Below, one piece after another: positions 55,407 through 64,000 of a stretch of DNA of 64,000 bases; positions within the stretch are counted from its first letter, which is position 1, and each line of letters begins with the position of its first letter. This DNA is from Chloroflexota bacterium (GTDB taxonomy: Bacteria; Chloroflexota; Anaerolineae; B4-G1; DUEL01). The DNA lies in assembly GCA_014874475.1 (NCBI GenBank), contig JADBJJ010000027.1, forward strand, positions 1-64,000, read 5' to 3'. Below the pieces are notes generated by a model that worked only from the letters and a program-made list of their open reading frames with translations, was not told where the DNA came from and did not search any database. The position numbers and the translations under genes were made by a program.

Positions 55407-57315
55407 ACATTGGGCCTGGCTGCTGCTGACACTGGGCATGGTGCTCTCCCTGGTCTGGGCTGGCCGCCTGGCGGCGACCGCCCTTTCGCTCCGGCGACAC
55501 CTGGCCGAACTGGAAGCGCTGGCCCGTACTCCGGAGGGACTGGACCCCAAGACAGCCTGTACGTTGGTCGGTTCTCTGCGCCGGGACGTGGAAACGGTGC
55601 GCCGGGAGGCCGGGTGGCTCGTCTCCCTGGCACCGGGCCTGGGGTGGCTGCCGAAGGTAGGGGGCGACCTCCGGGCCGCCCCGCACCTGCTGGAGATGGC
55701 CGACGGTCTCTCCGAGGCGGGCGCCATCGCCTGTGACGCACTGAAGCCGGCCCTGGACGGGCTGGAGGGGGAGAGTTTCTCTTTGGAACAGGCTATCCGT
55801 CTCCTGGCCGAAGCAGGCCCCGACCTGGAACGGATGGGGGAGGCCGTCGCCCGGGCGGAGGCTGCGTGGGAACAAATAGAGGTTTCTCATCTCTCGCCCC
55901 GTATGGCCCGGCGGGTGCTCCTGATCGGGCAAATGCTGCCGTGGTTGCGGGATGGACTGGCACTGACGACGGTGGTGCCGGACCTGCTGGGCCTGGACGG
56001 CCCCCGCACCTACCTCCTCATCGCCCAGAACGAGGACGAGCGTCGCCCCACCGGAGGCTACATCACCGGCGTGGGCGAGGTGCGGGTGGAGGGCGGCCAG
56101 GTGGTGTCTATCACTTTCCGCGATAGTTATGCCGCCGACGACTTTTCCCAGCCCTATCCCGACTCTCCGGAGCCTATGCGACGCTACATGGGCATAGACC
56201 TGTGGGTCTTCCGCGATAGCAACTGGTCGCCAGACTTCCCCACCGCTGCCCGACAGGCGATGGCCCTCTACCGGCCGGGGTATGCGGTATCGGTGGACGG
56301 AGTGATCGCTGTGGACCAGTATGCTCTCCAGCAATTGCTTGAGGCCGTCGGCCCTGTGGCGGTGGAGGGATTAGAGGGACCGGTCACTGCGGAGAACGTC
56401 ATCCCCTACATCCGCCGCGCCTGGGCGCCTGCCGACGGCTCGCTGACTGCGGAGTGGTGGCAGGGGCGCAAGTCCTTTATGGGACCACTGGCCGAGGCGG
56501 TCTGGAAGCGTGTGCAGGAGGGCAACGTGGACCGGCGCCGCCTGGCGGAGACCCTGGCGCGCCTGCTGGACGAGAAGCACCTGCTGGTCTATCACCCACA
56601 TCCGGCCGTTGCCCCTCTTCTGGCCGAACGGGGCTGGGACGGCGCTTTGCAACCGGGTCGGGGCGACTTTCTGATGGTGGTGGACGCCAACGTCGGCTAT
56701 AATAAAGCCAGCGCCAAAGTCCAGCAGACCATCACTTACGAAGTGGACCTACGCCGTCGGCCTCCGCAGGCCACGTTGACGCTGGTTTATACGCACACGA
56801 GTGGTGCGGACTATCCGTGTATTCCCGAGTTCCGCTACGATCCGGTCTACGAGCAGATGATGGATCGCTGTTATTGGGATTACCTGCGGGTCTATGTGCC
56901 TCAGGGGAGCCGCCTGGTGGATGCTCCTCCCATCCCGATTCCGGGAGAGGCGCTCTGGTGGGGCGAACCGGAGTCCGGCGAGGTGAGCGTCCGTCCGGCG
57001 CCGGAAGGGCCGTTTCTCTCCCTGGAGACGATCGTCCTTCTGCCGCCCGGCGCCGTCCAGACCCGCGCCTTCACCTGGGAGTTGCCGGATGAAGTGATTC
57101 GCTGGGATGGCGAGGAGGGCCTCTACACCCTCCGGGTCCAGAAACAACCGGGCACCGTCGGCCATCCCCTGATCGTTCGCGTGCGCCTGGATGATGGGGT
57201 CACCCTGCAGGCCGCCGACCCTTCTCCGTCAGCAGTAGATGGTTCTTATGTCGTCTTTGAGACCCGATTGGACCGGGATAGAGAGTTCCGTCTGCGTTTC
57301 AGGAGGGAAGAATGA
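55396..57315 (+). CDS. DUF4012 domain-containing exported protein
   Basis: A 639-residue protein with one N-terminal membrane anchor (about 6-28), a helical region, and a DUF4012 domain marked by LLIAQNEDERRPTGGYI (about 206-222), FRDSNWSPDFPTAARQAM near 273 and DGVIAVDQYALQQLL near 303. The function of DUF4012 is unknown, but it is often encoded beside polysaccharide genes in Chloroflexota and Actinobacteria, and resembles LytR-CpsA-Psr-associated proteins. It sits between DUF2723 and the secreted proteins. Confidence 0.88.
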   Translation: MTRRHWAWLLLTLGMVLSLVWAGRLAATALSLRRHLAELEALARTPEGLDPKTACTLVGSLRRDVETVRREAGWLVSLAPGLGWLPKVGGDLRAAPHLLEMADGLSEAGAIACDALKPALDGLEGESFSLEQAIRLLAEAGPDLERMGEAVARAEAAWEQIEVSHLSPRMARRVLLIGQMLPWLRDGLALTTVVPDLLGLDGPRTYLLIAQNEDERRPTGGYITGVGEVRVEGGQVVSITFRDSYAADDFSQPYPDSPEPMRRYMGIDLWVFRDSNWSPDFPTAARQAMALYRPGYAVSVDGVIAVDQYALQQLLEAVGPVAVEGLEGPVTAENVIPYIRRAWAPADGSLTAEWWQGRKSFMGPLAEAVWKRVQEGNVDRRRLAETLARLLDEKHLLVYHPHPAVAPLLAERGWDGALQPGRGDFLMVVDANVGYNKASAKVQQTITYEVDLRRRPPQATLTLVYTHTSGADYPCIPEFRYDPVYEQMMDRCYWDYLRVYVPQGSRLVDAPPIPIPGEALWWGEPESGEVSVRPAPEGPFLSLETIVLLPPGAVQTRAFTWELPDEVIRWDGEEGLYTLRVQKQPGTVGHPLIVRVRLDDGVTLQAADPSPSAVDGSYVVFETRLDRDREFRLRFRREE

Positions 57316-57854
57316 AGAGATACCTTTTGGGATTCACTCTGGTTGTTCTATTGATTCTCAGCCTGGCGATTGGGCCGGCTATCTGGGCGGCGCCGGGGCA
57401 AAGTCCCCACCGCCAGACCGTGCCGACGCGGACGCCAGTACCGCCTCCGGAGCCGACCAGTCCGCCACCGCCACCGCAACCGGAGCCCACCAGCCCGCCA
57501 CCGCCACCACCACCGCCGGAGCCGACTGTCCCACCTTCGCCGACCGCATCGCCGGTACCCACGGCCGTTCCCACGAAGGTCCCGCCGTCGGCCACGCCCA
57601 CCGTCCCCGCGTCTCCCACGGCGACCCTGACGGCCACGCCGGTGCCGGCGTCCCCCACTCCGACCGCCACCGCGACTGTAACACCGACGGCCAGCCCAAC
57701 GGTCCCGCTCCTTTCCCCCACCGTCTCACCGACGGCAGCCGGCGGCGAGGCAACCCCGACCCGCGGTCCGGGATTCCCGGTTCTGCTGGCTGCGGGCCTG
57801 CTCCTGCTCGTGGTGGGTGGGGTCTTGTTGGCTGTTGGGAGACGGCATGCGTAG
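57312..57854 (+). CDS. Pro/Thr-rich exported protein with C-terminal membrane anchor
   Basis: A 180-residue protein. Signal segment (7-27), then about 120 residues of Pro, Thr, Ala, Ser and Val (PPPEPTSPPPPP, later TPTATATVTPTAS), then GFPVLLAAGLLLLVVGGVLLAVGRRHA. The layout is that of a wall-spanning stalk with a sortase-type tail, but no LPXTG precedes the helix (RGPGFP instead). The Thr/Ser content makes it a likely O-glycosylation target. Coupled both sides by 4- and 8-base overlaps. Confidence 0.85.
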   Translation: MKRYLLGFTLVVLLILSLAIGPAIWAAPGQSPHRQTVPTRTPVPPPEPTSPPPPPQPEPTSPPPPPPPPEPTVPPSPTASPVPTAVPTKVPPSATPTVPASPTATLTATPVPASPTPTATATVTPTASPTVPLLSPTVSPTAAGGEATPTRGPGFPVLLAAGLLLLVVGGVLLAVGRRHA

Positions 57855-59151
57855 CAGGATTCCCCGCTGGCTGGGTTGGGTGCTGGTAGGGGCCGGGGTA
57901 CTGCTGATTTTGATTGCCGCGCCCGACATCTGGCGCGCGGCCGTCCCGCTCTTCTCCCCGACGGCAGAGCCCTTCATTCCCACGCGCACCCCTGCCGCTT
58001 CTCCCACAGTTGTCCTGCCCTCACCCCTGGCACAGCCGGCCCAGATTCCAACCTCACCCGCCAGCCGGTCCGGCGAAGGTTCTCCAACCATTGCACCGCC
58101 AACCCGATCCCCAATGATGCCTTCAGCCACCCCGACGGGTAAGGTGTCTCCCCCGGCGCCCACCCTTTTGGCCATTGAGCCCACCCGCGTCCTGCCCTCG
58201 CAACCCGCGCCATGGACGTTCCACGGCCTCCCCCGCTGGGGAATCGGAGTTGCCGTAGGGCCTGTTTCAAGGTACAATATAACGCCACTCCGACTGGGGT
58301 GGTATCTGGACTGGCACGTGCACTCCAACCCGCCTCGGCCAGGGGGTGTGGAGTACGTCCAGGTGGTGCGGCTGAGAGACGGGCAGTTACAGCCGGGTGC
58401 GGACACCCTGGCGGCGACGGCTCGGGCCAATCCTGGTTCTCTTTGGCTGATCGGCAACGAGCCGGACGTGAAGTGGCAGGATAATACGGACCCCATCACG
58501 TACGCACGCCTGTACCATGAGGCATATAGGGCCATCGAAGAAGCCGACCCCACAGCCCGGATCGCCATCGGCGGGGTCTCCCAGCCGACGCCGCTGCGGC
58601 GCCGCTACCTGGACGCCGTACTGACTGCCTACCGGGAGCAGTTCGGCTCCGAGATGCCGGTGGACGTCTGGAACGTGCACAACTTCATCCTGCGGGAGGA
58701 GCGAGGGTCTTGGGGGGTGGACATCCCGCCGGGACTGCCCGATGACCGCGGCATGCTCTACGAGATTGACGACTGTGACAATCTGGAGATTTTTCGTCGG
58801 CAGGTTGTGGACTTTCGGCGGTGGATGGCGGAACGCGGTTTTCAGAACCATCCCCTCATCGTCTCCGAGTACGGCATTCCGATGCCGGAGGATTACGGCT
58901 TCCCGCCGGAGCGGGTGATTGCCTTCTTGCGGGGCACATTTGAGTTCTTTTTGACGGCATCCGATCCGTCCCTGGGCTACCCCGGGGACGGCTACCGCCT
59001 GGTTCAGCGCTGGGCCTGGTACAGTCTGGACGCTCCTGACACCTACTACCCCCAGGGCCGTCTTTTTGACCCCGCCACTGGCGCAATGACAGCGGTGGGG
59101 GAGGGGTGGGTCAGCATAGTAGAGCAGTTCATCAGCGGAGGTGAGAGATGA
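57847..59151 (+). CDS. Membrane-anchored TIM-barrel glycosidase-like protein
   Basis: A 434-residue protein: N-terminal anchor (8-26), Pro/Thr/Ser linker (to about 120), then a beta/alpha-barrel with two candidate catalytic Glu, E205 in LIGNEPD and E341 in VSEYGIP, as in clan GH-A enzymes (Asl1/GH128-like is possible). It shares long stretches with 61656-63176 (LWLIGNEPD, PVDVWNxHxFILRE, DNLEIF, YGFPPERVxAF, YRLVQRWAWYSL), so they are paralogues. Likely acts on surface glycan. ATG 57847 overlaps the previous stop by 8 bases. Confidence 0.82.
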   Translation: MRSRIPRWLGWVLVGAGVLLILIAAPDIWRAAVPLFSPTAEPFIPTRTPAASPTVVLPSPLAQPAQIPTSPASRSGEGSPTIAPPTRSPMMPSATPTGKVSPPAPTLLAIEPTRVLPSQPAPWTFHGLPRWGIGVAVGPVSRYNITPLRLGWYLDWHVHSNPPRPGGVEYVQVVRLRDGQLQPGADTLAATARANPGSLWLIGNEPDVKWQDNTDPITYARLYHEAYRAIEEADPTARIAIGGVSQPTPLRRRYLDAVLTAYREQFGSEMPVDVWNVHNFILREERGSWGVDIPPGLPDDRGMLYEIDDCDNLEIFRRQVVDFRRWMAERGFQNHPLIVSEYGIPMPEDYGFPPERVIAFLRGTFEFFLTASDPSLGYPGDGYRLVQRWAWYSLDAPDTYYPQGRLFDPATGAMTAVGEGWVSIVEQFISGGER

Positions 59152-60209
59152 AGCGCTATTCCGGAATCGTCGCATTACTGCTGGGGGTAGCAGGGGTACT
59201 CGCTTTTGCATCTGTGGTCGTGGCCGATGGCCCGCCCCTGCTGACCGAATACCCCGTGCCCGGCGGGCCCCTTTACGTCAGTGTGGAGGCGCCGGGGCGT
59301 ATCTGGTTCACCCTGCCCGATCAGAACTGGATCGGGCGACTCATTGTAACTTCTACTGTGGATTACAGCGTGGTCACCTACACTATCCCCACCCTCAACA
59401 GCCGGCCCTATGACCTGAAATACGCATCCGATGCGGTCTGGTTCACCGAGTTTTCGGGCAACAAGATCGGTCGGCTGAATCCGGCTGACGGTGCGGTAAC
59501 CGAGTTCTCTATCCCGACTCAAGGTAGCCAGCCCACCGGCATTGACGTGTTGGCCGGGAATCCCACTACGGTCTGGTTCACCGAGCGAAGCGGGAACAAA
59601 TTGGGGCGGCTGGTGGTGACCGGTACAGCAGACTACTCCTTTACCGAGTTCCCATTGCCTGAATCGTACCCCAATGCTGAACCGGAGGACCTTCATATCC
59701 AACACGCCGATAGCATCTGGTTCACGGCGCCGGGGGTAAATCGTATTGGGAACTTGAAGCCCTCTCAGTGGCCTTCAACCAACGCGTTTGTCTTTGTGTC
59801 TACCGGCGGGGGGAGCCGACCGTGGGCGATTAAGGTGGATGCTGAGGGGTATCCATGGTTTACGGAACGGGTCGGCAATCGCATCGGGCAGTTCTTCCCT
59901 CAAACTATCGCCAACATTAATTGGTACACGCTTACTTTAACTCCCAGCGGGCCTTATGATTTGGCTGTTGGCGCTGGATATGTTTGGTTTACCGAAGCGG
60001 ACGGGAATCGCGTGGGGCAACTGCGCGCCCAACCCAGGATGATCCGCCAGTTCGGACTCCCTGCAAACAGCCAACCGAGGGGTTTAGCAGTGGATGCCAA
60101 CGGCTGTGCCTGGATCGCTCTGAGTGGGCGAAACAGCATTGCCGCCTGGTGTCCCCCGTACTTCCGCTTCGTATACCTGCCGTTGACTCTGAAAAACTTC
60201 GGTCCGTAG
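59148..60209 (+). CDS. Exported Vgb-like beta-propeller with LPLT tail
   Basis: A 353-residue protein with a signal peptide (about 5-25, VVVADG cleavage region) and repeated blades VWFTExxGNxxGRL, as in virginiamycin B lyase (Vgb)/NHL-type propellers, about six or seven copies. It ends VYLPLTLKNFGP, the LPLV-type motif also found at the C25 peptidase C-terminus. Antibiotic lyase function is not indicated; a binding scaffold is more likely. Four-base overlap with the upstream gene. Confidence 0.85.
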   Translation: MKRYSGIVALLLGVAGVLAFASVVVADGPPLLTEYPVPGGPLYVSVEAPGRIWFTLPDQNWIGRLIVTSTVDYSVVTYTIPTLNSRPYDLKYASDAVWFTEFSGNKIGRLNPADGAVTEFSIPTQGSQPTGIDVLAGNPTTVWFTERSGNKLGRLVVTGTADYSFTEFPLPESYPNAEPEDLHIQHADSIWFTAPGVNRIGNLKPSQWPSTNAFVFVSTGGGSRPWAIKVDAEGYPWFTERVGNRIGQFFPQTIANINWYTLTLTPSGPYDLAVGAGYVWFTEADGNRVGQLRAQPRMIRQFGLPANSQPRGLAVDANGCAWIALSGRNSIAAWCPPYFRFVYLPLTLKNFGP

Positions 60210-60216
60210 GGGAAAA

Positions 60217-61659
60217 ATGATGCCTGTGGATAGAACTTTAAAGGTCCTGGCAACCGGAACTCTCGTTGTACTGATTCTGATCGGGATGCTTCTGGCTCTT
60301 GCACCACGCATGGGTGCCCCGCAGGTTCAGGCCGAAGGCGGGGTTCTTTCTTCTATCACCCGCACCCTTTTCCTCCCCGCGGTCTTTTCCAACTATGAGC
60401 CGCCGGTGCCCACGGTATTCGGGGTGCAGATGTATGGCAACCTGACGTCTCCTTCAGCCGGGCTCACCCATACTTACGATGCACGGGTCTATTGGGTGCG
60501 CTGGCCAATGGCCTGGTCGGCCATAGAGCCGGTGGATACGATTCCGGCAAATTACAATTTCGGCTACTACGATGCCAACATTCTTGCCGCGACCCAAACG
60601 GGGCTGCAACTCATTGTGACCATTGTTAGCAATCCTGGATGGGCAGCGACCTATGCGAATGGCCCCATTGATAAGGTAGATATTGGCGAATTCACCGAAT
60701 TTATCGGCACAGTTGTGGAACGCTACGACGGGGACGGGTGGGAAGATGCCCCAGGGTCTCCGGTGGTGGATTACTGGGAGTTCTATAACGAGCCGGACGC
60801 TGGTGACCGCCTGCGCGCCGAATACGGGGTCAGTTATTGGGGACACTTCGGTGCCGAATATGCTCGGATGCTTTGTGCAGTTTATCCGGTCATGAAAGCC
60901 GCGAATCCGCGGGCTCAGGTGGCGCTTGGAGGGTTGGCCTACGACTGGTTTGAGGACCAGGGGGGGCCTTTCGTTAGGGAATTTCTTGATGATGTACTGG
61001 CAGCAGGGGGAGGAAATTGTTTCGACCTGATGAACTTCCACTACTATCCAGCCTTTGAACCGGTTTGGGCTCCATATGGCCCTGGACTAAGCGGAAAAGC
61101 CAATTACCTACGAGGCAAGTTGTTTCAATATAATTTGGAAAAACCATTAATTTGCACCGAAACAGGGTGGTTCAGTGGAGATATCCCTGGCCCGAGCAGT
61201 CCAGAGATTCAGGCGTCCTATGTTCCGAAGCTTTTTGTCCAATCCCTTGCCTCTACGGTGAAACTGACAATTTGGTTTGCGTGGATTGATCCTGCTGGCT
61301 ATGGGGATTGGGGCTTATTAACTCGTAACTTAGAACGAAAACCCGCTTTTAGTGCTTATAGGACAGCAGCTAAAATTATGGGACGGGCCGTTTTCCGGCG
61401 TATGCTCTCCCCTGGCGATCTGGGGAGTCCGGCTCTGGAGGGTTATCTGCTGGTGACTCCCGATGGACGGGACCTCTATGTATTATGGTCCAATGATGCG
61501 GCAATTCGCACAGTTGCTTTTCCCCTGACGCGGGCTCGCGTGACCAATCTATACGGCAATACGGTCTTTCACGTAAACGATGGTGATGATGGGATGCTGG
61601 ACGGACGAATTAGGCTCTCGGTAGGGCCTAATCCCATTTATGTGGAGGCCGCACCATGA
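60217..61659 (+). CDS. Exported TIM-barrel glycosidase-like protein (GH39/GH5-like)
   Basis: A 480-residue protein. N-terminal hydrophobic segment (about 10-30), then TLFLPAVFSNY at 50-60 (LPLV-type motif), then a catalytic barrel with E192 in FYNEPD and E315 in CTETGW as acid/base and nucleophile candidates of clan GH-A. It is distinct from the flanking paralogous pair. ATG 60217 and ATG 60220 are both possible. It starts 7 bases after the propeller stop and overlaps the next gene by 4 bases. Confidence 0.82.
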   Translation: MMPVDRTLKVLATGTLVVLILIGMLLALAPRMGAPQVQAEGGVLSSITRTLFLPAVFSNYEPPVPTVFGVQMYGNLTSPSAGLTHTYDARVYWVRWPMAWSAIEPVDTIPANYNFGYYDANILAATQTGLQLIVTIVSNPGWAATYANGPIDKVDIGEFTEFIGTVVERYDGDGWEDAPGSPVVDYWEFYNEPDAGDRLRAEYGVSYWGHFGAEYARMLCAVYPVMKAANPRAQVALGGLAYDWFEDQGGPFVREFLDDVLAAGGGNCFDLMNFHYYPAFEPVWAPYGPGLSGKANYLRGKLFQYNLEKPLICTETGWFSGDIPGPSSPEIQASYVPKLFVQSLASTVKLTIWFAWIDPAGYGDWGLLTRNLERKPAFSAYRTAAKIMGRAVFRRMLSPGDLGSPALEGYLLVTPDGRDLYVLWSNDAAIRTVAFPLTRARVTNLYGNTVFHVNDGDDGMLDGRIRLSVGPNPIYVEAAP

Positions 61660-63176
61660 TCGGCCGCGTTGGCCTGCGAATTGCACTGGCTTTTATCGGC
61701 GGCGGGATCGGAGTGGCATTGGCCTTGCTCATTGTGAGGCCTCCCCATCCCTGGGCTCAGACGGTTTGGATATCTCCATCTGGGGAGACGGTAACTCACA
61801 CCATTCACATTCCCCTGGTACTGAAAAGTTACGTTCCACCATCGGGTCGCCTGTGTCGTTTCGGCGTGGGCGCTGGACCTGACATCGGTTCTTACGCGGT
61901 AAATGGCCTGCGGATCGGGTGGTATATAGACTGGACTGCGACCGTTTCGCCGGCGCGTCCGGGGGGAATTACCTATGTGCCGATGATTCGGCTCAAACAG
62001 ACAGGTCCCAATTCTTACTCTTATTTTCCCAGCGGGTCCGCTCTTTCGGCCACCGTTGCGGCCCATCCCGGCGCTTTATGGCTAATCGGCAACGAGCCGG
62101 ATCGGAGACACTGGCAGGACAGCCTGGAACCTCATCTCTACGCCCGGGCCTATCACGAGTTGTATTACTTGATCAAGAGCATAGACCCTCAGGCTCAGAT
62201 AGGGGCCGGGGGAATTGTCCAGCCCACTCCTTTACGTCTTCAATATCTGGATATGGTGCTGGATAACTATCGGGCGTTCTATGGGAAGCCGATGCCGGTA
62301 GATGTCTGGAACATCCACGCCTTTATCCTGCGGGAGCGCAGTTGCGATTATTTTCCCGATGATTGCTGGGGTGCAGAAATTCCACCGGGCATAGACGCCC
62401 CTGAAGGGATGCTGTACGGAATTCAGGATAACGACAATCTGGAGATTTTCAAGCAACATATTGAGTGGTTTCGGGAATGGATGGCCCAACGGGGATACCA
62501 GGACCGTCCGTTGATTATCACCGAGTTTGGCGTTCAGATGTGGCCTGATTATGGTTTTCCACCAGAACGGGTCAACGCCTTTATGAACGCCACCTTTGAT
62601 TACCTGATGACAGTGACCAGCACGTTGGGCTACCCGGCAGACGATTACCGGCTGGTACAGCGCTGGGCGTGGTACAGCCTGAACGACGACAACTTTAATG
62701 GCTGGCTGTTTGATCCAGACAGCCGTGACCGGACCGTTTTTGGAGATAACTTTGCAGCATATACATCCCGCGTCCCCCCGGTGGTCAACTTACGGCCGAT
62801 CAGGGTATGGACGGATCCACCTCTGCCCTTTTCAGCCGGAGAACCGGTTACGCTCACAGTATATGCTGAAATTGTGAACAATGGTCATGTTGGCTCTGAT
62901 GGATCTGTCGTGGTGCGTGTTTATGAAGGCAACCCTGAAGAGGGAACATTGATTGCTCCTGATCTGACAATTCCTCCAATAGATGGGTGTGCCACGAAGG
63001 TGAAAGTAGAAATTACCTGGCGTAATGTGTCCCCTGGACTGCACTTCCTCTACATAGTTGTAGATCCCGCTAACAACATTTCGGAAGCAAATGAAATGGA
63101 TAATGTACACTCAGTTCCCGTTCTTATAGCGAGTTACCGACAATGGCTACCGATGGTATCGCGGTCTGAGAGGTAA
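61656..63176 (+). CDS. Exported TIM-barrel glycosidase-like protein with CARDB-like domain
   Basis: A 506-residue paralogue of 57847-59151. Signal/anchor (about 9-27), the motif HIPLVLKSY at 51-59, barrel with E147 (LIGNEPD) and E290 (ITEFGV), then a CARDB-like beta domain (about 380-490: VYAEIVNNGHVGSDG, DPANNISEANEMDN) and a terminal QWLPMVSRSER. So an LPLV-type motif is present at both ends. Probably cell-surface attached and glycan-active. Confidence 0.82.
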   Translation: MIGRVGLRIALAFIGGGIGVALALLIVRPPHPWAQTVWISPSGETVTHTIHIPLVLKSYVPPSGRLCRFGVGAGPDIGSYAVNGLRIGWYIDWTATVSPARPGGITYVPMIRLKQTGPNSYSYFPSGSALSATVAAHPGALWLIGNEPDRRHWQDSLEPHLYARAYHELYYLIKSIDPQAQIGAGGIVQPTPLRLQYLDMVLDNYRAFYGKPMPVDVWNIHAFILRERSCDYFPDDCWGAEIPPGIDAPEGMLYGIQDNDNLEIFKQHIEWFREWMAQRGYQDRPLIITEFGVQMWPDYGFPPERVNAFMNATFDYLMTVTSTLGYPADDYRLVQRWAWYSLNDDNFNGWLFDPDSRDRTVFGDNFAAYTSRVPPVVNLRPIRVWTDPPLPFSAGEPVTLTVYAEIVNNGHVGSDGSVVVRVYEGNPEEGTLIAPDLTIPPIDGCATKVKVEITWRNVSPGLHFLYIVVDPANNISEANEMDNVHSVPVLIASYRQWLPMVSRSER

Positions 63177-63181
63177 AGGGA

Positions 63182-63331
63182 ATGAGGCTATGGGTGCCTG
63201 GGTTGTTAGGCGTGGTGATCATCGGCGCAATCCTCTATGTATGTAAGCGGCTTTGGTGCATAATTGCGCTACAAACAAACGTGAGCAGCACTCTCTGTTT
63301 CTTGATGACTGTTGCCGGCTCCATTGGGTGA
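63182..63331 (+). pseudogene. Truncated start of a further exported protein
   Basis: ATG 63182 follows AAAGGGA and encodes MRLWVPGLLGVVIIGAILYV, a classic membrane anchor like its neighbours, then runs into non-conserved sequence and stops at 63331. The transposase remnants begin here, so insertion has cut off the gene. Confidence 0.55.
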
Positions 63332-63336
63332 CCGGT

Positions 63337-63750
63337 TCAGGTCACCACACAACTGTCCGGCATCCCCAGATGCGTTATGATGTTCAACGCCTAGCAGCGA
63401 ATCAACACCTGGGTACGCTGCACAGGGAGCAAACGGGCACTCAGATGGTCCCCAAAGATGGTTTTCCGGCGAAAAACGGCCCTCTCCGCCAACGAACCGC
63501 GATGATAGTGGCAATGCCTCTCCCAGGCACGGCGACCGTGCTTCCGAATATAGCACAGATTCTCGTCGCGCGGATGGGGCGGCTCTGGAGCATTAGCGTG
63601 TCGCCAGATGCGGGCATCTCGCCGGGGTGGAATTGCGATCGCCACCCCAGGGCTGTGGTTCTGCAGGGCCTCACACACTTCCCGCCGTTCATAGGCCCCG
63701 TCACCGGCTGCGCTGGCAATGGGCTGCTCGACTTGCTTCAGCATGGGCTC
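63337..63750 (-). mobile_element. IS5-family transposase remnant (C-terminal part)
   Basis: Read on the minus strand from about 63750: EQPIASAAGDGAYERREV (DDE region, Asp), VAIAIPPRRDARIW, PRDENLCYIRKHGRRAWERH, YHRGSLAERAVFRRKTIFG (YREK-like region: Y..R...E), then a stop (63391-63393) where the usual ALN..T.LGMPDS tail continues in the same frame to TGA at 63337-63339. The 5' half of the gene is missing, so it is inactive. Confidence 0.78.
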
Positions 63751-64000
63751 GACCGGTATCGGGGGAGGTGATGGCGGCGCAGATGGGTGGTGCGAAGTGT
63801 CCCCAGAGTCCCCTTGTCGTGGATGTCTTTCACATCGGCCTGGATGAGAGGGAAGGGTCTCCCGACTTCCCAGACCCACAAGACGGGATAGACGCTTTGC
63901 CGCCGCCGGCGTTGAGGCCGAAGGCCGTGGCGCCGCAGGATGGGGCGGATGGTGTGGGGGGAGAGGGTCACCCCGCGTCCCTGGAGGTACAGCGCCAGCC
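63751..64000 (-). mobile_element. IS481-like transposase fragment (partial, runs off the window)
   Basis: The minus-strand frame entering at 64000 reads LYLQGRGVTLSPHTIRPILR then RHGLRPQRRRR (helix-turn-helix) and GRPFPLIQADVKDIHDK (first Asp of the DDE core), RTTHLRRHHLPRY, ending where the IS5-like remnant begins (near 63750). The end is out of frame, so it is truncated. Confidence 0.7.

Noticed and set aside
59148-60209. Streptogramin (virginiamycin B) lyase resistance gene
   Set aside because: Only the propeller blades are similar. The protein has a signal peptide, a surface-type tail and glycan-gene neighbours.

Overview
This window is a GC-rich bacterial chromosome segment, most likely from a member of the phylum Chloroflexota (Anaerolineae-like or a thermophilic relative). 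No rRNA or other definitive marker is present. The assignment rests on secreted proteins carrying a YLPLVhK/R-type motif, DUF4012 and DUF2723 proteins, a C25 (gingipain-like) peptidase, a DnaQ-DinG fusion, and families of low-complexity intergenic repeats that spill into gene ends. I saw no rRNA, tRNA or CRISPR array.

Left part (1-25.7 kb, housekeeping). A minus-strand block runs methyltransferase, FemAB-like transferase, LysM/M23 peptidase, DnaQ-DinG, rimO. Divergent from it, plus-strand genes encode a ZIP metal transporter, LldP-type lactate permease, QueG, a large C25-family secreted peptidase, ribose-phosphate pyrophosphokinase, acyl-CoA synthetase and acyl-CoA dehydrogenase. Next comes a very large polytopic membrane protein cut in two by an in-frame amber codon, then a PrsW-like intramembrane protease and a small anchored protein.

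Middle and right parts (26-63.2 kb, surface polysaccharide and secreted proteins). Everything is on the plus strand. A Wzm/Wzt polysaccharide ABC exporter and a MNT/HEPN pair are followed by a visibly AT-richer insert (about 28.6-39.2 kb). That insert holds a NoeA-like methyltransferase, free methyltransferases, two methyltransferase/glycosyltransferase fusions in opposite domain order, a GT2 enzyme and a GT-C-like membrane enzyme. GC-rich glycan genes then resume: nucleotide-sugar epimerase, GT2, GT4-GT2 fusion, GT4, WecB-type epimerase, polyprenyl-phosphate sugar transferase, geranylgeranyl-reductase-like flavoprotein, O-antigen ligase/polymerase, YbhN-like protein, GT2, and a DUF2723 membrane enzyme. 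The string ends with DUF4012, a Pro/Thr-rich anchored protein, three TIM-barrel glycosidase-like proteins and one Vgb-like beta-propeller. Most of these genes overlap by 1-17 bases, so they are probably translationally coupled. Together they would build, export and trim a lipid-linked surface glycan.

Right end (63.2-64 kb). The start of another exported protein is cut off by two abutting transposase remnants (IS5-like and IS481-like).

Most notable signals: promoters whose -10 box lies only 6-10 bases before the start codon (apparently leaderless mRNAs), the amber-split giant membrane protein, the LPLV-type motif at two fixed locations in exported proteins, a duplicated C-terminal domain left as a fragment, and repeat elements captured as coding sequence.
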